From positions 1 to 64,000 of the forward strand of contig NZ_JBLBVL010000007.1 of NCBI RefSeq assembly GCF_047250365.1: a stretch of DNA of 64,000 bases, read 5' to 3'. The notes beneath the pieces were generated by a model. It ran no database searches, was not told the DNA's origin, and saw nothing but the letters and a program-made list of their open reading frames with translations. Made by a program: the position numbers and the translations under genes. This DNA is from Thaumasiovibrio sp047250365. GTDB lineage: Bacteria > Pseudomonadota > Gammaproteobacteria > Enterobacterales > Vibrionaceae. Positions 33,201 through 42,735 of the stretch are shown here, one piece after another (within the stretch, counting starts at the first letter, position 1; the number at the start of each line of letters is the position of its first letter).

Positions 33201-34397
33201 ATGAAACTCAACACTAATAAAAAATTCAGAATAACTTTACTTTTCAATGCTAATAAAGTTTACGACCGACAGGTTATTCAAGGTGTAGGTGAATACCTTC
33301 AGGCAACGCAATGTGACTGGGATATTTTTTTAGAAGAAGATTTCATTACTCAATTAGATCAAATTAAAAATTGGGTTGGTGATGGAATAATCGCCGATTT
33401 AGATGACCCTGAAATAACTCAACTTATATCTAGCCTTGACATTCCAACCGTCGGTGTTGGAGGTTCATATCACGCAGAAAATGATTACCCGAATGTTCCA
33501 TATGTCGCAACAGATAATTACGGCGTAGTTAACATGGCTTTCCAGCATCTAAAAGATAAGGGGTTGGAAAATTTTGCTTTTTATGGCCTTCCTGCTAGCA
33601 ATCATAAGCGATGGGCATCTGAGCGCGAGCAAGCCTTCTTGAACATCACCAAACAAAACGGCTATTGCGGCACGGTGTATAGAGGCAATGAAACCTCACC
33701 AAAAACATGGCAGTATGACATGAACCGCCTTGCCGATTGGTTGCAGCGCTTACCTGCACCAACGGGGATCATCGCCGTTACTGACTCCCGCGCTCGACAT
33801 CTACTCCAAATGTGTGATCACCTCAATTTACTGGTTCCTGACAAATTTTCTATCATTGGCGTTGATAACGAAGAGCTTGCCCGTCATTTAACCCGCGTAT
33901 CACTAAGCTCAGTGGGCCAAGGCTGTAAATCTATGGGTTATGAGGCGGCAAAAATACTTCACAAATTGCTTATTGATGAAAACTATCGTGACAAACCCAA
34001 TGCACGTATTGTTATTCCACCAACACAAGTATTTGAACGACAAAGCACCGATTTCCAAGCGTTAAAAGACCCTTATGTCATTCAGGCAATGCACTTTATT
34101 CGTCAACAAGCATGCAATGGAATAAAAGTGGATCAAGTGCTAAGTTATGTTGGCGTATCTCGCTCTAATTTAGAAACGCGATTTAAAGATGAGCGTGGTC
34201 ACTCAATTCACCAAGAAATACATAACTCAAAGCTATCGCGCGCATGTAAAATACTCTCATCGACCGACTTACCTATCGCAGAGATAGCAACGATCTGCGG
34301 TTATCCTAGCTTGCAATATATGTATGCTGTATTTAAGAAGGATCTCGATCTAACCCCTAAAGATTATAGAGAGAGCAATAGAGAACGTGCCTATTAA
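33201..34397 (+). CDS. xylR: Xylose operon regulator XylR (AraC type)
   Basis: A 398-residue transcription activator. The N-terminal ligand domain of the periplasmic-binding fold (RITLLFNANKVYDRQVIQGV, GVGGSYHAENDYPNVPYVAT, FAFYGLPASN, IIAVTDSRARHLLQMCDHL) binds xylose. The C-terminal AraC double helix-turn-helix (QVLSYVGVSRSNLETRFKDE, then IAEIATICGYPSLQYMYAVF) binds DNA. Sequence and length follow E. coli XylR (392). It stands divergent from xylB with a CRP-like site between them, and is expected to activate xylA, xylFGH and xylB when xylose is present. Confidence 0.95.
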   Translation: MKLNTNKKFRITLLFNANKVYDRQVIQGVGEYLQATQCDWDIFLEEDFITQLDQIKNWVGDGIIADLDDPEITQLISSLDIPTVGVGGSYHAENDYPNVPYVATDNYGVVNMAFQHLKDKGLENFAFYGLPASNHKRWASEREQAFLNITKQNGYCGTVYRGNETSPKTWQYDMNRLADWLQRLPAPTGIIAVTDSRARHLLQMCDHLNLLVPDKFSIIGVDNEELARHLTRVSLSSVGQGCKSMGYEAAKILHKLLIDENYRDKPNARIVIPPTQVFERQSTDFQALKDPYVIQAMHFIRQQACNGIKVDQVLSYVGVSRSNLETRFKDERGHSIHQEIHNSKLSRACKILSSTDLPIAEIATICGYPSLQYMYAVFKKDLDLTPKDYRESNRERAY

Positions 34398-34425
34398 GTA
34401 AGAAAATGTAAATGGCACCTATCAG

Positions 34426-34457
34426 CAGCCGCTATTTAACCATAAAGATAGCGGCTG
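34426..34457 (+). terminator. Hairpin after xylR
   Basis: Arms CAGCCGCTAT/ATAGCGGCTG (34426-34435 with 34448-34457), followed by ATTAAAT and not by a strong T run. Confidence 0.55.
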
Positions 34458-34471
34458 ATTAAATCATGAAC

Positions 34472-34668
34472 TTAAGGTTTATTATCTTCTATTACTAATT
34501 CACTTTTCGTATGACACAGTCGGTAAATAGTAACAATATTCGTTGCAATAAAAGTTAACTCAATCAGTGAACCGCCAATCGAACCAACCCAAATATTGTG
34601 GCTAACCCAGCAGAATGAGTTAAATAGAATCAGGCCTCGGAGAGTAATACTCTTGCGAGTAAACAGCC
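34472..34668 (-). pseudogene. YgjV-like membrane protein, C-terminal fragment
   Basis: A frame of about 65 codons that reads GLILFNSFCWVSHNIWVGSI, then GGSLIELTFIATNIVTIYRL, and ends SELVIEDNKP. This is the last membrane part of the YgjV family of small inner membrane proteins (N-S-x-C-W-x-x-H-N-x-x-V-G-S-I-G-G). No start codon exists; the frame runs upstream into the eda terminator hairpin, so the N-terminal half is missing. It lies between xylR and eda on the minus strand. Confidence 0.7.
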
Positions 34669-34690
34669 CCTTAACAAGGGGCTGCCTTTA
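34664..34690 (-). terminator. Terminator of kdgK-eda
   Basis: Arms AGCCCCTT/AAGGGGCT around a short loop (34665-34683). On the minus strand it is followed by TTT and lies directly after the eda stop. Confidence 0.75.
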
Positions 34691-34702
34691 ACCAATATTG
34701 GT

Positions 34703-35329
34703 CTAATTTACCGATTTAACAGCTTCACGGGTCAAGCGTGCCAACTCATCCCAATCGCCAGCTTCTATGAGCTTCTTGTCCACCATCCATGTACCACCAC
34801 AGGCTAAAACTCGAGGTATTGCTAAGTAGTCATTGATGTTAGAAGGGTTAATCCCCCCCGTGGGCATCAACTCGATATCGGTATACGGTGCCAAAAGAGA
34901 TTTCACCATGTTAATTCCGCCCGACGCCTCTGCTGGGAAAAACTTTAACGTGGTTAGACCCATTTCAAGCGCCGCCTCAACAGTACTTGGGTTATTTACA
35001 CCCGGCACAATGTCAATACCAACATCTTGGCACGCTTGTACAGTTTTAGGGTTAAAACCTGGCGAGACAATAAATGTCGCTCCAGCTTCTTTTGCTGCTA
35101 TAACTTGTTCTTTATTTAGTATCGTTCCGGCACCAATCAACATCTCAGGCTGGCTTTCGCGCAGAAGACGAATAGCGTCTACTGCAGCCTCTGAGCGGAA
35201 GGTAATTTCGGCTGCAGGTAAGCCATTTTCAACCAGGACTTTACCTAATGGGATAATATCTTCTGCCTTATCAATCGCGATGACAGGGATAACTTTTAGT
35301 GCTTTCAGTTGTTCTTTAATGGATGACAT
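34703..35329 (-). CDS. eda: KDPG/KHG aldolase
   Basis: A 208-residue class I aldolase of the Entner-Doudoroff pathway that splits 2-keto-3-deoxy-6-phosphogluconate into pyruvate and glyceraldehyde-3-phosphate. AAEITFRSEAA contains the catalytic Glu, LIGAGTILN and FIVSPGFNP are phosphate and active-site loops, and TLKFFPAEASGG contains the Schiff-base Lys. Its ATG directly follows the TAA of kdgK, and GGA inside the kdgK end acts as the ribosome site, so the pair is tightly coupled. Confidence 0.95.
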   Translation of the reverse strand: MSSIKEQLKALKVIPVIAIDKAEDIIPLGKVLVENGLPAAEITFRSEAAVDAIRLLRESQPEMLIGAGTILNKEQVIAAKEAGATFIVSPGFNPKTVQACQDVGIDIVPGVNNPSTVEAALEMGLTTLKFFPAEASGGINMVKSLLAPYTDIELMPTGGINPSNINDYLAIPRVLACGGTWMVDKKLIEAGDWDELARLTREAVKSVN

Positions 35330-36301
35330 TTATATTCCTTTCACGGCATCAATTACCGATTGTGTCAATTCTTTAGGGATAATAGCGCCACGGTGTTGAA
35401 TCACCATACCAGCCAAGGCGTTGCCACGACGGCATGCATTCTCCATATTCTCACCCGCTAGGTAAGCGGACAAAAAGCCGCCATTAAACGAGTCACCAGC
35501 AGAAGTTGTATCCACGACGATATCAACTGGCTGAGTCGGCACGGCATAAGGTAGCGAAGATGCCTCGCTATCGTTAATCAGACACCCATCGGCTCCCAGC
35601 TTTACAACGGCTTTAGCTACACCAAGATCTGCTAAACGTGATAACGTATCCTGTGGCGTTGGGTCCTGCCACAGCAACTGCTCATCATCATAAGTCACCA
35701 ATGCTAAATCCGTTAGCTGATACATCGCTTGATAAACGGACTTAACTCGGCAATGACCATCCTCTGGCCATAATGCTGGTCTAAAGTTGCTATCAAACGC
35801 AATTTCAACACCCTGTTGCTTTAATTCTGCTAACATGGACAACAGTTGAGCACAGTCTTCTTCTGGCAAAATGGCAAGGCTTATACCACTCAAAAAGATC
35901 ATATCTACTTGCTGCAACGCAGATTTCAAATGGTCAAAATCTTTGTGTTGTAATAAGTAACGCGCAGCAGATTGATTACGCCAATATAAAAAAGTACGCT
36001 CACCTTGTTCATCTAGCTGAATTAAATATAAGCCCGGCGTGCGTTTAGAATCGAGCAATACATGCTCGGTCGATATACCTTCATCTTGCCAGCGTTTCAA
36101 CATCCCTTGACTGATGGGATCTTCACCGAGCGCTGTAACATACGATACCTTTACCGTTTCGGGGTGATTATTCGCTTCAAGGCCACGACTCAGATAAACC
36201 GCAGCATTTAGCGTGTCACCCCCAAATGTCTGATGCATTAAGCCAAACGGTTTACCGTTCAGCTCTATCATACATTCACCAAGAATGGCGATATGTTTCA
36301 T
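35330..36301 (-). CDS. kdgK: 2-keto-3-deoxygluconate kinase
   Basis: A 323-residue PfkB-family sugar kinase that makes KDPG from 2-keto-3-deoxygluconate. It has the N-terminal GGDTLNAAVYLSRGL sugar site, the LYLIQLDEQGERTFLYWRNQ-like lid region characteristic of KDG kinases, and the C-terminal DTTSAGDSFNGGFLSAY motif with the catalytic Asp. It is followed with no gap by eda. The 3' part of uxaC lies just upstream, which is the usual uronate gene order. Confidence 0.93.
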   Translation of the reverse strand: MKHIAILGECMIELNGKPFGLMHQTFGGDTLNAAVYLSRGLEANNHPETVKVSYVTALGEDPISQGMLKRWQDEGISTEHVLLDSKRTPGLYLIQLDEQGERTFLYWRNQSAARYLLQHKDFDHLKSALQQVDMIFLSGISLAILPEEDCAQLLSMLAELKQQGVEIAFDSNFRPALWPEDGHCRVKSVYQAMYQLTDLALVTYDDEQLLWQDPTPQDTLSRLADLGVAKAVVKLGADGCLINDSEASSLPYAVPTQPVDIVVDTTSAGDSFNGGFLSAYLAGENMENACRRGNALAGMVIQHRGAIIPKELTQSVIDAVKGI

Positions 36302-36304
36302 TGA

Positions 36305-36907
36305 TTATGTTCTCTCTTCAAAGTAGCGCTTAGCATTACCAAAGCAAATATTTTCAACCATTGACCCAAGTAGAGATAAATCGTTAGGTACTTCGCCATT
36401 CTCAGCCCAACGGCTAACCATGTCACATAAAATGCGCCGGAAATACTCGTGTCGCGTATATGATAGGAAGCTACGAGAGTCAGTCAGCATACCAACAAAT
36501 TGGCTCAGCAAACCCAACTGAGACAGTTGCTCCATTTGACGTTGCGTACCATCTTTTTGCTTATTAAACCACCAACCAGAGCTGAACTGCACTTTACCTG
36601 CAATTCCACCACTCTGATAGTTCCCTATCATCGTTGCCATCATTTCGTTGTCACGCGGGTTTAAGCAATAAAGTATAGTACGTGGTAACTCATTGGTTTG
36701 ATCCATTTCATCCAGTAAATGTGCCAATTCAAACGCTAATGGGCGGTCAGCGATGGAGTCAAAGCCTGCATCGTCACCCAGTAGATTAAACTTTCGTTTA
36801 TTATTGTTACGCTGTGCACCGATGTGTAACTGCATTACCCAACCCATTTGTGCATAACGCTTGCCCAACCAAACTTGAACCGCTGTTGAGAACTGTGAGC
36901 ATAGGGC
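36305..36907 (-). pseudogene. uxaC: Uronate isomerase, 5'-truncated
   Basis: About 200 codons equal to the C-terminal half of UxaC: VWLGKRYAQMGWVMQLHIGA, GDDAGFDSIADRPLAFEL, TILYCLNPRDNEMMATMIGN, QFSSGWWFNKQKDGTQRQME, GMLTDSRSFLSYTRHEYFRR and ICFGNAKRYFEE. Intact UxaC has about 470 residues. The N-terminal part, which holds the HxH metal motif, is missing: the frame meets a TAG at 36908 and the strong terminator of the next gene lies just beyond. The enzyme would be inactive. The remaining part is well conserved, so the truncation looks fairly recent. Confidence 0.88.
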
Positions 36908-36983
36908 CTATTTCCTTTCTTAAATCATGCCTGTATGGAAGCACATGATCTAAAAATGGCGGTTCACCCATACGATAGAAACT

Positions 36984-37026
36984 AAAAAAAACCACTCTAG
37001 CACTACCGATATGCCGGTAGTGCTAG
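36984..37026 (-). terminator. Strong terminator of the BCCT transporter gene
   Basis: Perfect 12-bp arms CTAGCACTACCG/CGGTAGTGCTAG (36997-37008 with 37015-37026), followed on the minus strand by GTGG and a run of eight T. It separates the transporter from the truncated uxaC and would leave uxaC-kdgK-eda without read-through. Confidence 0.9.
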
Positions 37027-37066
37027 AATGGCTTTAATACTTCTGCCAATAAGGCTTCGGTTTAAA

Positions 37067-39046
37067 TTATGATAGCGCTAAATCGGGCGCATCTTCTGAA
37101 GATGCTAAATGCAAGAAATGCAAGTGACGCTCATACTGACTCAGTGCATCGGCAATGATTTGCTCTTTGGTATAACCAAGCACATCGTATTGCTGACCAC
37201 CTTGTAACAGATAGACTTCCGCTCGATAATACGCATTCTGCGCATCCGACTCTTCTTCACTGGCGTAACTTGGCATTGCAAATTCTTGCAGACGAATACC
37301 ATAAGCGAAGTCTTCCACTTCATCTTTACTGACGACCATTCGTACACGTAAATCACTGATTTTCTCAATCCGCGCATTCAAGCCATTCGCTTGCATCTCA
37401 TCAGCAAGTTCAATTAAAGCAGGCTGAACCGTCGCGGTAATAAAAGATGTTGCTTTATCAAGATCAGGACGGGATACCAAATCAGAAATACGGCTTTGCC
37501 AGCTAACGTTCACTTTAGCGTACTGCACAGACGTATTATGTGTTTGAACACTGTTCATCAACAAATAGTCATTACGCAATGCTTTAAACAATGCATAGCA
37601 AAACACTAACAACAGCACTGCGATAGGGAAAGCACTCACAATGGTCATGGTCTGCAATGCAGCCAATCCGCCTGCGCCCAACAACGCTGCAGCAACAACG
37701 CCTTCCGTTGATGCCCAAAAAACACGTTGCCAAACGGGGGGCTCCATCGCACCACCAGATGTCAGCGTATCGATAACAAGCGAGCCTGAATCAGACGAGC
37801 TAACAAAGAAAGTGATAATTAATACAATACCGAAAAATGATAGTACATTCGACATAGGCATCATATCAAAGAACTGAAATAGTGCGACGGGCACATCTTT
37901 AGCAACAGTGTCAGCCAGAGACGTCATTCCTCCATTAATGATGGCATTGATTGCCGTATTCCCAAACGCCGTAAACCAAATAAAACAAAAGAAACTTGGG
38001 ATCAGCAATACACCAATGAGAAACTCGCGAATTGTTCGACCACGTGAAATCCGCGCAATAAACATACCGACAAATGGCGACCAAGAAATCCACCAGCCCC
38101 AATAGAAGATAGTCCAACCCCCTATCCACTCTTCTTTAGGATCATAGGCATAGAGGTTAAAGGTCATCGTGACTAGGTCGCTTAAGTAAGCACCGGTATT
38201 TTGGACAAACATCTGCATGATAAGCGCAGTTGGTCCCAAAATAATCACTATTGATAACAGAATTAAAGCCAATACAATATTAACTTTAGAAAGCTGCTTA
38301 ATCCCATTATCTAACCCAAGTACGACCGAGATCGTCGCAAACAAGGTAATAATAACAATTAGCCACATCTGAACTTGCGAAGACACTTCGACATCGAATA
38401 GATAATTAAGACCGGCATTAACCTGCATAACGCCGTAACCCAACGATGTTGCCACACCAAAGAGTGTGCCGATTACCGCAAAGGCATCAACAGCATGACC
38501 AATTGGGCCATAAATACGCTCGCCAATCAGCGGGTATAAGCTTGAACGTGGTAATAGTGGTAACTTGTGACGATAGCTAAAATAGGCCATGGATAGTGCA
38601 ACTAATCCGTAGACAGCCCAAGCACTAATACCCCAGTGGAAAAACGTAATCTTGAGCGCCTGTTCAGCCGCCTCAACACTAAATGCCTCGCCTGTAGGCG
38701 GCCACATTGTGTGCATCACCGGTTCTGATACACCATAGAAAACCAAACCAATGCCTATCCCTGCAGAGAATAGCATGGCAAACCATGGACCTAAGCTATA
38801 TTCTGGCTCAGCATGATCGGGGCCTAACTTAATATCACCTAAGCGACTGCACATCACAAAAATGAGGAAGACAAGAATAATTGCGACAGTGGCTAAATAG
38901 AACCAGCTCACCTTTTGTACTAACCAGTGCTGGAGTACAGAAAAAATGGATTCTAGCTCGGCCGGCATGGTAACACCGAAGATGACCAAAAGAGAGATGA
39001 AAGTAACTGAAGAAAAAAAGACTGGCTTGTTCAAGTCCGTGGACAA
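37067..39046 (-). CDS. BCCT transporter, BetT-like (choline/betaine)
   Basis: A 659-residue betaine/carnitine/choline transporter with twelve membrane helices. The family signatures are GPWFAMLFSAGIGIGLVFYG and the aromatic box TIFYWGWWISWSPFVGMFIA. A long cytoplasmic C-terminal domain (about 520-659) as in BetT senses osmotic strain in that group. No ATG start exists. Two TTG codons are possible, and the one at 39046 has AAGGAG at a good distance (6 bases), so I use it. It stands alone without betaine synthesis genes. Confidence 0.88.
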   Translation of the reverse strand: MSTDLNKPVFFSSVTFISLLVIFGVTMPAELESIFSVLQHWLVQKVSWFYLATVAIILVFLIFVMCSRLGDIKLGPDHAEPEYSLGPWFAMLFSAGIGIGLVFYGVSEPVMHTMWPPTGEAFSVEAAEQALKITFFHWGISAWAVYGLVALSMAYFSYRHKLPLLPRSSLYPLIGERIYGPIGHAVDAFAVIGTLFGVATSLGYGVMQVNAGLNYLFDVEVSSQVQMWLIVIITLFATISVVLGLDNGIKQLSKVNIVLALILLSIVIILGPTALIMQMFVQNTGAYLSDLVTMTFNLYAYDPKEEWIGGWTIFYWGWWISWSPFVGMFIARISRGRTIREFLIGVLLIPSFFCFIWFTAFGNTAINAIINGGMTSLADTVAKDVPVALFQFFDMMPMSNVLSFFGIVLIITFFVSSSDSGSLVIDTLTSGGAMEPPVWQRVFWASTEGVVAAALLGAGGLAALQTMTIVSAFPIAVLLLVFCYALFKALRNDYLLMNSVQTHNTSVQYAKVNVSWQSRISDLVSRPDLDKATSFITATVQPALIELADEMQANGLNARIEKISDLRVRMVVSKDEVEDFAYGIRLQEFAMPSYASEEESDAQNAYYRAEVYLLQGGQQYDVLGYTKEQIIADALSQYERHLHFLHLASSEDAPDLALS

Positions 39047-39052
39047 AAGCAA

Positions 39053-39636
39053 CTCCTTGTTGTGCTCCTAGCAATTGAGAAGAGAGTGGCTATCCATCAC
39101 CAATATCAACTCGCCTCAGAGCGGAAAATGAACACGGATCATATCACAATTCATTAGAACACGAAGCATTTCGGTGGTTATAACATTCACTTTTTAACGA
39201 AAATCCATTTCTTACACGAATTAAAAAAGCACAGCAAATATATCGTTATCTAAAGATATGACAAATAATCACCATGCGCTCACCCACGTCCTCCACATGA
39301 ACCTTCTTCCACGCAACCATCACCACTACAGCCATCACCACTACTTGGTACGTTAATGGGCTTCCATAGTTAACACTCATAGTAGTGCGTTACCGATTTT
39401 TCGTAATGCTGGTCATTGAACGGCGAAAAACACTGCCATCTGTAGAGCTTCTATCTAAAAAGAATGATTGCTGCCTATGACAATAAATATTGCAGGAGAT
39501 CTTTCGCTACCGCTTGATTTAACATCTCACAATCGTTCATTGCGTTGCCAAACGCTGCGCGTCTGAACGACTCAACTTAAAAAGGTAAAGCTAAGTTCGT
39601 TCAATTAGAGTGTTAGTCGCTATTTGAAGCAACAAT
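39053..39636. other. Intergenic region before the BCCT gene
   Basis: 584 bases without a supported gene. A short minus-strand frame (39280-39369) encodes a Gly/Cys-rich tail (SSGDGCSGDGCVEEGSCGG) without a start codon and may be a gene end or chance. The part next to 39053 presumably holds the transporter promoter. Confidence 0.4.
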
Positions 39637-40527
39637 TTATTGGGATTCAGCCCAATTAAATTTGCTCTCGTCTATTCCTTCTTTGACTTCTTTGATGCGC
39701 TCACGGCGTTTTAGTTCTTCGATTCGGGCCGCATCAATTTCATGCATTATTGCGTCAATATCAGCCAGCGTTTCGCTTTGCTTAAATTTACCAGTTAACT
39801 CGCTGTCTGGTTTTAAATCCCCTTTCTCATACAAAGACCAAATTTCCTTCGCATATTCAGTGGTAAGAAGTTCTGGCGCAAACTGTGCGTAATAGTCACG
39901 TATGTTATTGATATCGCGAGTCAGCATCCACTCTGCATTATTATTGGCAGAGGCGTCCACCGCTTGCGGTAAATCAATAATAACCGGGCCATATTCATCA
40001 ACAAGCACGTTAAACTCAGACAAATCTCCATGTATCAAACCAACACAGAGCATTTTCACCACATATGTCATCATAACCTGATGATCTTCAATTGCCTGTT
40101 CGGGTGACATCACGACATCGTTCAGCCTTGGAGCAACATAACCTTCGTCATCAGTAATCAGCTCCATCAACAAAACGCCATCGAAGCAGCCAAAAGGTTC
40201 CGGTACCCTAACGCCAGCGGCGGCCAGTTTGTACAAAGCATCCACCTCTGCACTTTGCCAAACTCTTTCCTGTTGTTCTCGTCCAAAACCAGAGCCTTTT
40301 TCCATCGCTCTAGCCCGACGGCTATTTCGCACCTTTCGGCCTTCTCGATAAGCAGCCGCTTTCTTAAAGCTGCGCTGGCTTATTTCTTTGTACACCTTGG
40401 CACAGCGGATCGTCTCGCCACAGCGTACGATATACACTGAAGCCTCTTTGCCACTCATTAATTGGCTTTTCACCTCGTCGACTAAACCATCGTCAACTAA
40501 AGGCTGTATTCTTTTAGGTATCTTCAT
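39637..40527 (-). CDS. RIO-type serine kinase
   Basis: A 296-residue kinase of the RIO family (bacterial RIO1-like). It has the glycine-poor nucleotide loop SGKEASVYIV, the phosphate-anchoring Lys in CAKVYKE, the catalytic loop LIHGDLSEFNVLV with Asp and Asn, and the metal-binding IIDLPQAVD. RIO kinases act in ribosome maturation in eukaryotes and archaea. The bacterial role is not settled, but in Pseudomonas relatives they affect stress responses. I start at 40527 (AAAGG at a good distance) and not five codons earlier. Single-gene unit. Confidence 0.88.
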   Translation of the reverse strand: MKIPKRIQPLVDDGLVDEVKSQLMSGKEASVYIVRCGETIRCAKVYKEISQRSFKKAAAYREGRKVRNSRRARAMEKGSGFGREQQERVWQSAEVDALYKLAAAGVRVPEPFGCFDGVLLMELITDDEGYVAPRLNDVVMSPEQAIEDHQVMMTYVVKMLCVGLIHGDLSEFNVLVDEYGPVIIDLPQAVDASANNNAEWMLTRDINNIRDYYAQFAPELLTTEYAKEIWSLYEKGDLKPDSELTGKFKQSETLADIDAIMHEIDAARIEELKRRERIKEVKEGIDESKFNWAESQ

Positions 40528-40685
40528 AGCGCCTTTATACATGAGTTAGCTTACAGATGAAATATTAACCAAAGGAATAAGGCGATTGTTGAGACGTTTT
40601 CTCGCAAGATGCCTTCCTCACACAGACAATGTGCTTGCGTATGACTTGTTAGGCTGCAACGTCTTGTATATTCCATTGCAAGCAT

Positions 40686-42257
40686 CTACAACTCGAAATG
40701 TCTCTTAACCCCTGATTCATTCGCAAAGTCATTATCATGGCTGATAAGAATATAACCACCGCCATACTGATTCAGTGCCTGTGCAAGCATAATTTTGGAG
40801 TCGAGGTCGAGATGGTTATCTGGCTCATCAAGCAGCAACAATGGCTGAGCTGGTTGATGACTCACAATCAGCATCGCCAGTTTCATCTTTTCGCCACCGC
40901 TGAGTACCTTGCCACGGCGAAACACACTGTCACGACGAAAGCCAATACCCGCCAATAAGGTTCTAGCATCGCTTTCTTTCATCCCCTCACAATGCTGCAT
41001 CAGGTTATCGAACATCGACAATTGTGGGTGAATCGCACCAAAATGCTGGTCGAGGTAATACAGCGGTGTGTTGACTTTTAGCTCACCACTTTTATGCGAA
41101 AATTCACCCAGTAGCGTTTTCAACAGCGTCGATTTGCCGCTTCCGTTTTTACCCAACAAATGAAGCTTGTCATCAGCATAAACTTGTAGGGTAATTGGCT
41201 CAGCACGACCAAATGCCAAAACCGCTTCAAGCATCGACACGACTTTGCGCGAACGGCCATGTTGCTTATCCGCCAAGTACAGCCTTTGCCCTTTCATTTG
41301 CTCTTTTCGCGCTTGCAAACTTTGCTCTTTCTCTTGCAAATGCGCTTGCCGAAGTTGCTGGTTCTTGCTCCGGTTAGACGCACGGGCACTTGCTTTGTCC
41401 TTCTTAGCATCGAGCAAGATTTTTGGCTGACTGCCCTCTTTGCGCAGCTTATTGCCCAACGCTGCTCTTTGTTCGGCTTTCTCTCGATTACGCTGCGCTT
41501 GTTCCTCTAGTTGCCTCTTCTGTTTATCGACGCTGGTTAACTGGCGTTCAAGCGCGTGTAATTCAGCGTGCTTCTGCTCGGCATAAACATCGTAGTTACC
41601 ACCAAACACTTGCAAGCCTAGCCCAGATAGCTCCCAGATTTCTTCCATTTCACGTAACAATTCACGATCATGACTGATCAGTAGAATCGCTCCTGAAAAG
41701 CTGTACATCGACTCAATTAACCACTGCTTTGCTTGTGTATCGAGGTGGTTAGATGGCTCATCGAGGATCAGTAACTGCGCCTCACTCTCAAACAACTGCC
41801 ACAACTGTAATCGCGCTAATTGCCCACCACTAAGTTGAGCACAGGGAAAGTCCAACTCTGCAGGCAAACCCATGGCTTTAAGCTGCTCTGAAAGTCGCGC
41901 TGGTAAGTCCCACTGCTCACCCACTATTTCGAACCAATGTTCGCCGCAATCGCCAGATTCAATCTGTTTAAGCGCATCAAGCACTTCATCTTTGCTCAAA
42001 AACTGAGCAATAGAGAGATCGCTCGATAACAGATGTGAAGGTTGCTGACGATACACAGCAAATGATTTCGGTAATGTTACGCTGCCGCTTGATGGACGTT
42101 GTTCACCGCTAAGTATCGATGCAAACAATGATTTACCAACACCATTGCGCCCAACTAGGCCGACGCGACGCTTAGTCATTGAACACGATAGTTGTTGAAA
42201 CAGCGTCTCGCCATTACCAAATTGATGACTGATATTGTTAACTTGTAAGATTGGCAT
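40686..42257 (-). CDS. ABC-F family ATPase
   Basis: A 523-residue cytosolic twin-ATPase without membrane parts. The first domain has Walker A GRNGVGKS, signature LSGGQLARLQLWQL and Walker B LLILDEPSNHLD. A charged linker rich in Lys, Gln and Glu (about 225-310) is the coiled P-site tRNA interaction motif region. The second domain has GKNGSGKSTLL, LSGGEKMKLAML and LLLLDEPDNHLD. ABC-F proteins bind the ribosomal E site and act in translation or antibiotic protection; this subtype cannot be fixed. AGGAGG precedes the chosen start (42257). Confidence 0.88.
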   Translation of the reverse strand: MPILQVNNISHQFGNGETLFQQLSCSMTKRRVGLVGRNGVGKSLFASILSGEQRPSSGSVTLPKSFAVYRQQPSHLLSSDLSIAQFLSKDEVLDALKQIESGDCGEHWFEIVGEQWDLPARLSEQLKAMGLPAELDFPCAQLSGGQLARLQLWQLFESEAQLLILDEPSNHLDTQAKQWLIESMYSFSGAILLISHDRELLREMEEIWELSGLGLQVFGGNYDVYAEQKHAELHALERQLTSVDKQKRQLEEQAQRNREKAEQRAALGNKLRKEGSQPKILLDAKKDKASARASNRSKNQQLRQAHLQEKEQSLQARKEQMKGQRLYLADKQHGRSRKVVSMLEAVLAFGRAEPITLQVYADDKLHLLGKNGSGKSTLLKTLLGEFSHKSGELKVNTPLYYLDQHFGAIHPQLSMFDNLMQHCEGMKESDARTLLAGIGFRRDSVFRRGKVLSGGEKMKLAMLIVSHQPAQPLLLLDEPDNHLDLDSKIMLAQALNQYGGGYILISHDNDFANESGVKRHFEL

Positions 42258-42735
42258 AATTTGCCTCCTGCATAACAGGGACAACAGCCGCAGCTTGAGA
42301 TAAATCTAGAGATGAAATCGATGCGAACATGCACGCCTATACCGGCGATTCAACGAAAGAAATTATGCTTGCAACGAAATATCGGACAGTGAGCTACGCC
42401 TACTAACCCTGTAAACCAAAAAATAAAATGATTAATGGATGACAGGTTTAGTTGTTCATGTTGGCGCAAACTCCTATAGAAATGATGGGAAAATACTAGG
42501 TTATTTACTGCTCCCAAGTCAAGAAAGATCTGAGCTAGCCACAACATGAGCTAGCCACAACCGCTCGCTCAAAGATGGACAAAAATGGTTTAGTACAAAT
42601 GTACTAAACCATTAGATAGATCAAAGGATATTTGCAACCTCCAAAATATTGCCGATAGTTTCATATTTCCCATATCACAAATAAGTGCAAACCTTCGACT
42701 AAGGAGTTATTTTTCTCCTAAAGAAATAGTAAAAG
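42258..42735. other. Intergenic region between ABC-F and the MBL hydrolase
   Basis: Nothing coding is supported. It holds the terminator palindrome at 42584-42613 and a 14-base direct repeat GAGCTAGCCACAAC in two adjacent copies near 42530-42560. Confidence 0.5.
42584..42613 (-). terminator. Terminator of the MBL hydrolase gene
   Basis: Perfect 13-bp arms AATGGTTTAGTAC/GTACTAAACCATT around AAAT, followed on the minus strand by TTTTTG. It lies about 120 bases after the gene end. Confidence 0.8.

Noticed and set aside
42350..42547. 65-codon minus-strand frame before the terminator
   Set aside because: No ribosome site and no recognisable pattern; it lies in an intergenic gap.
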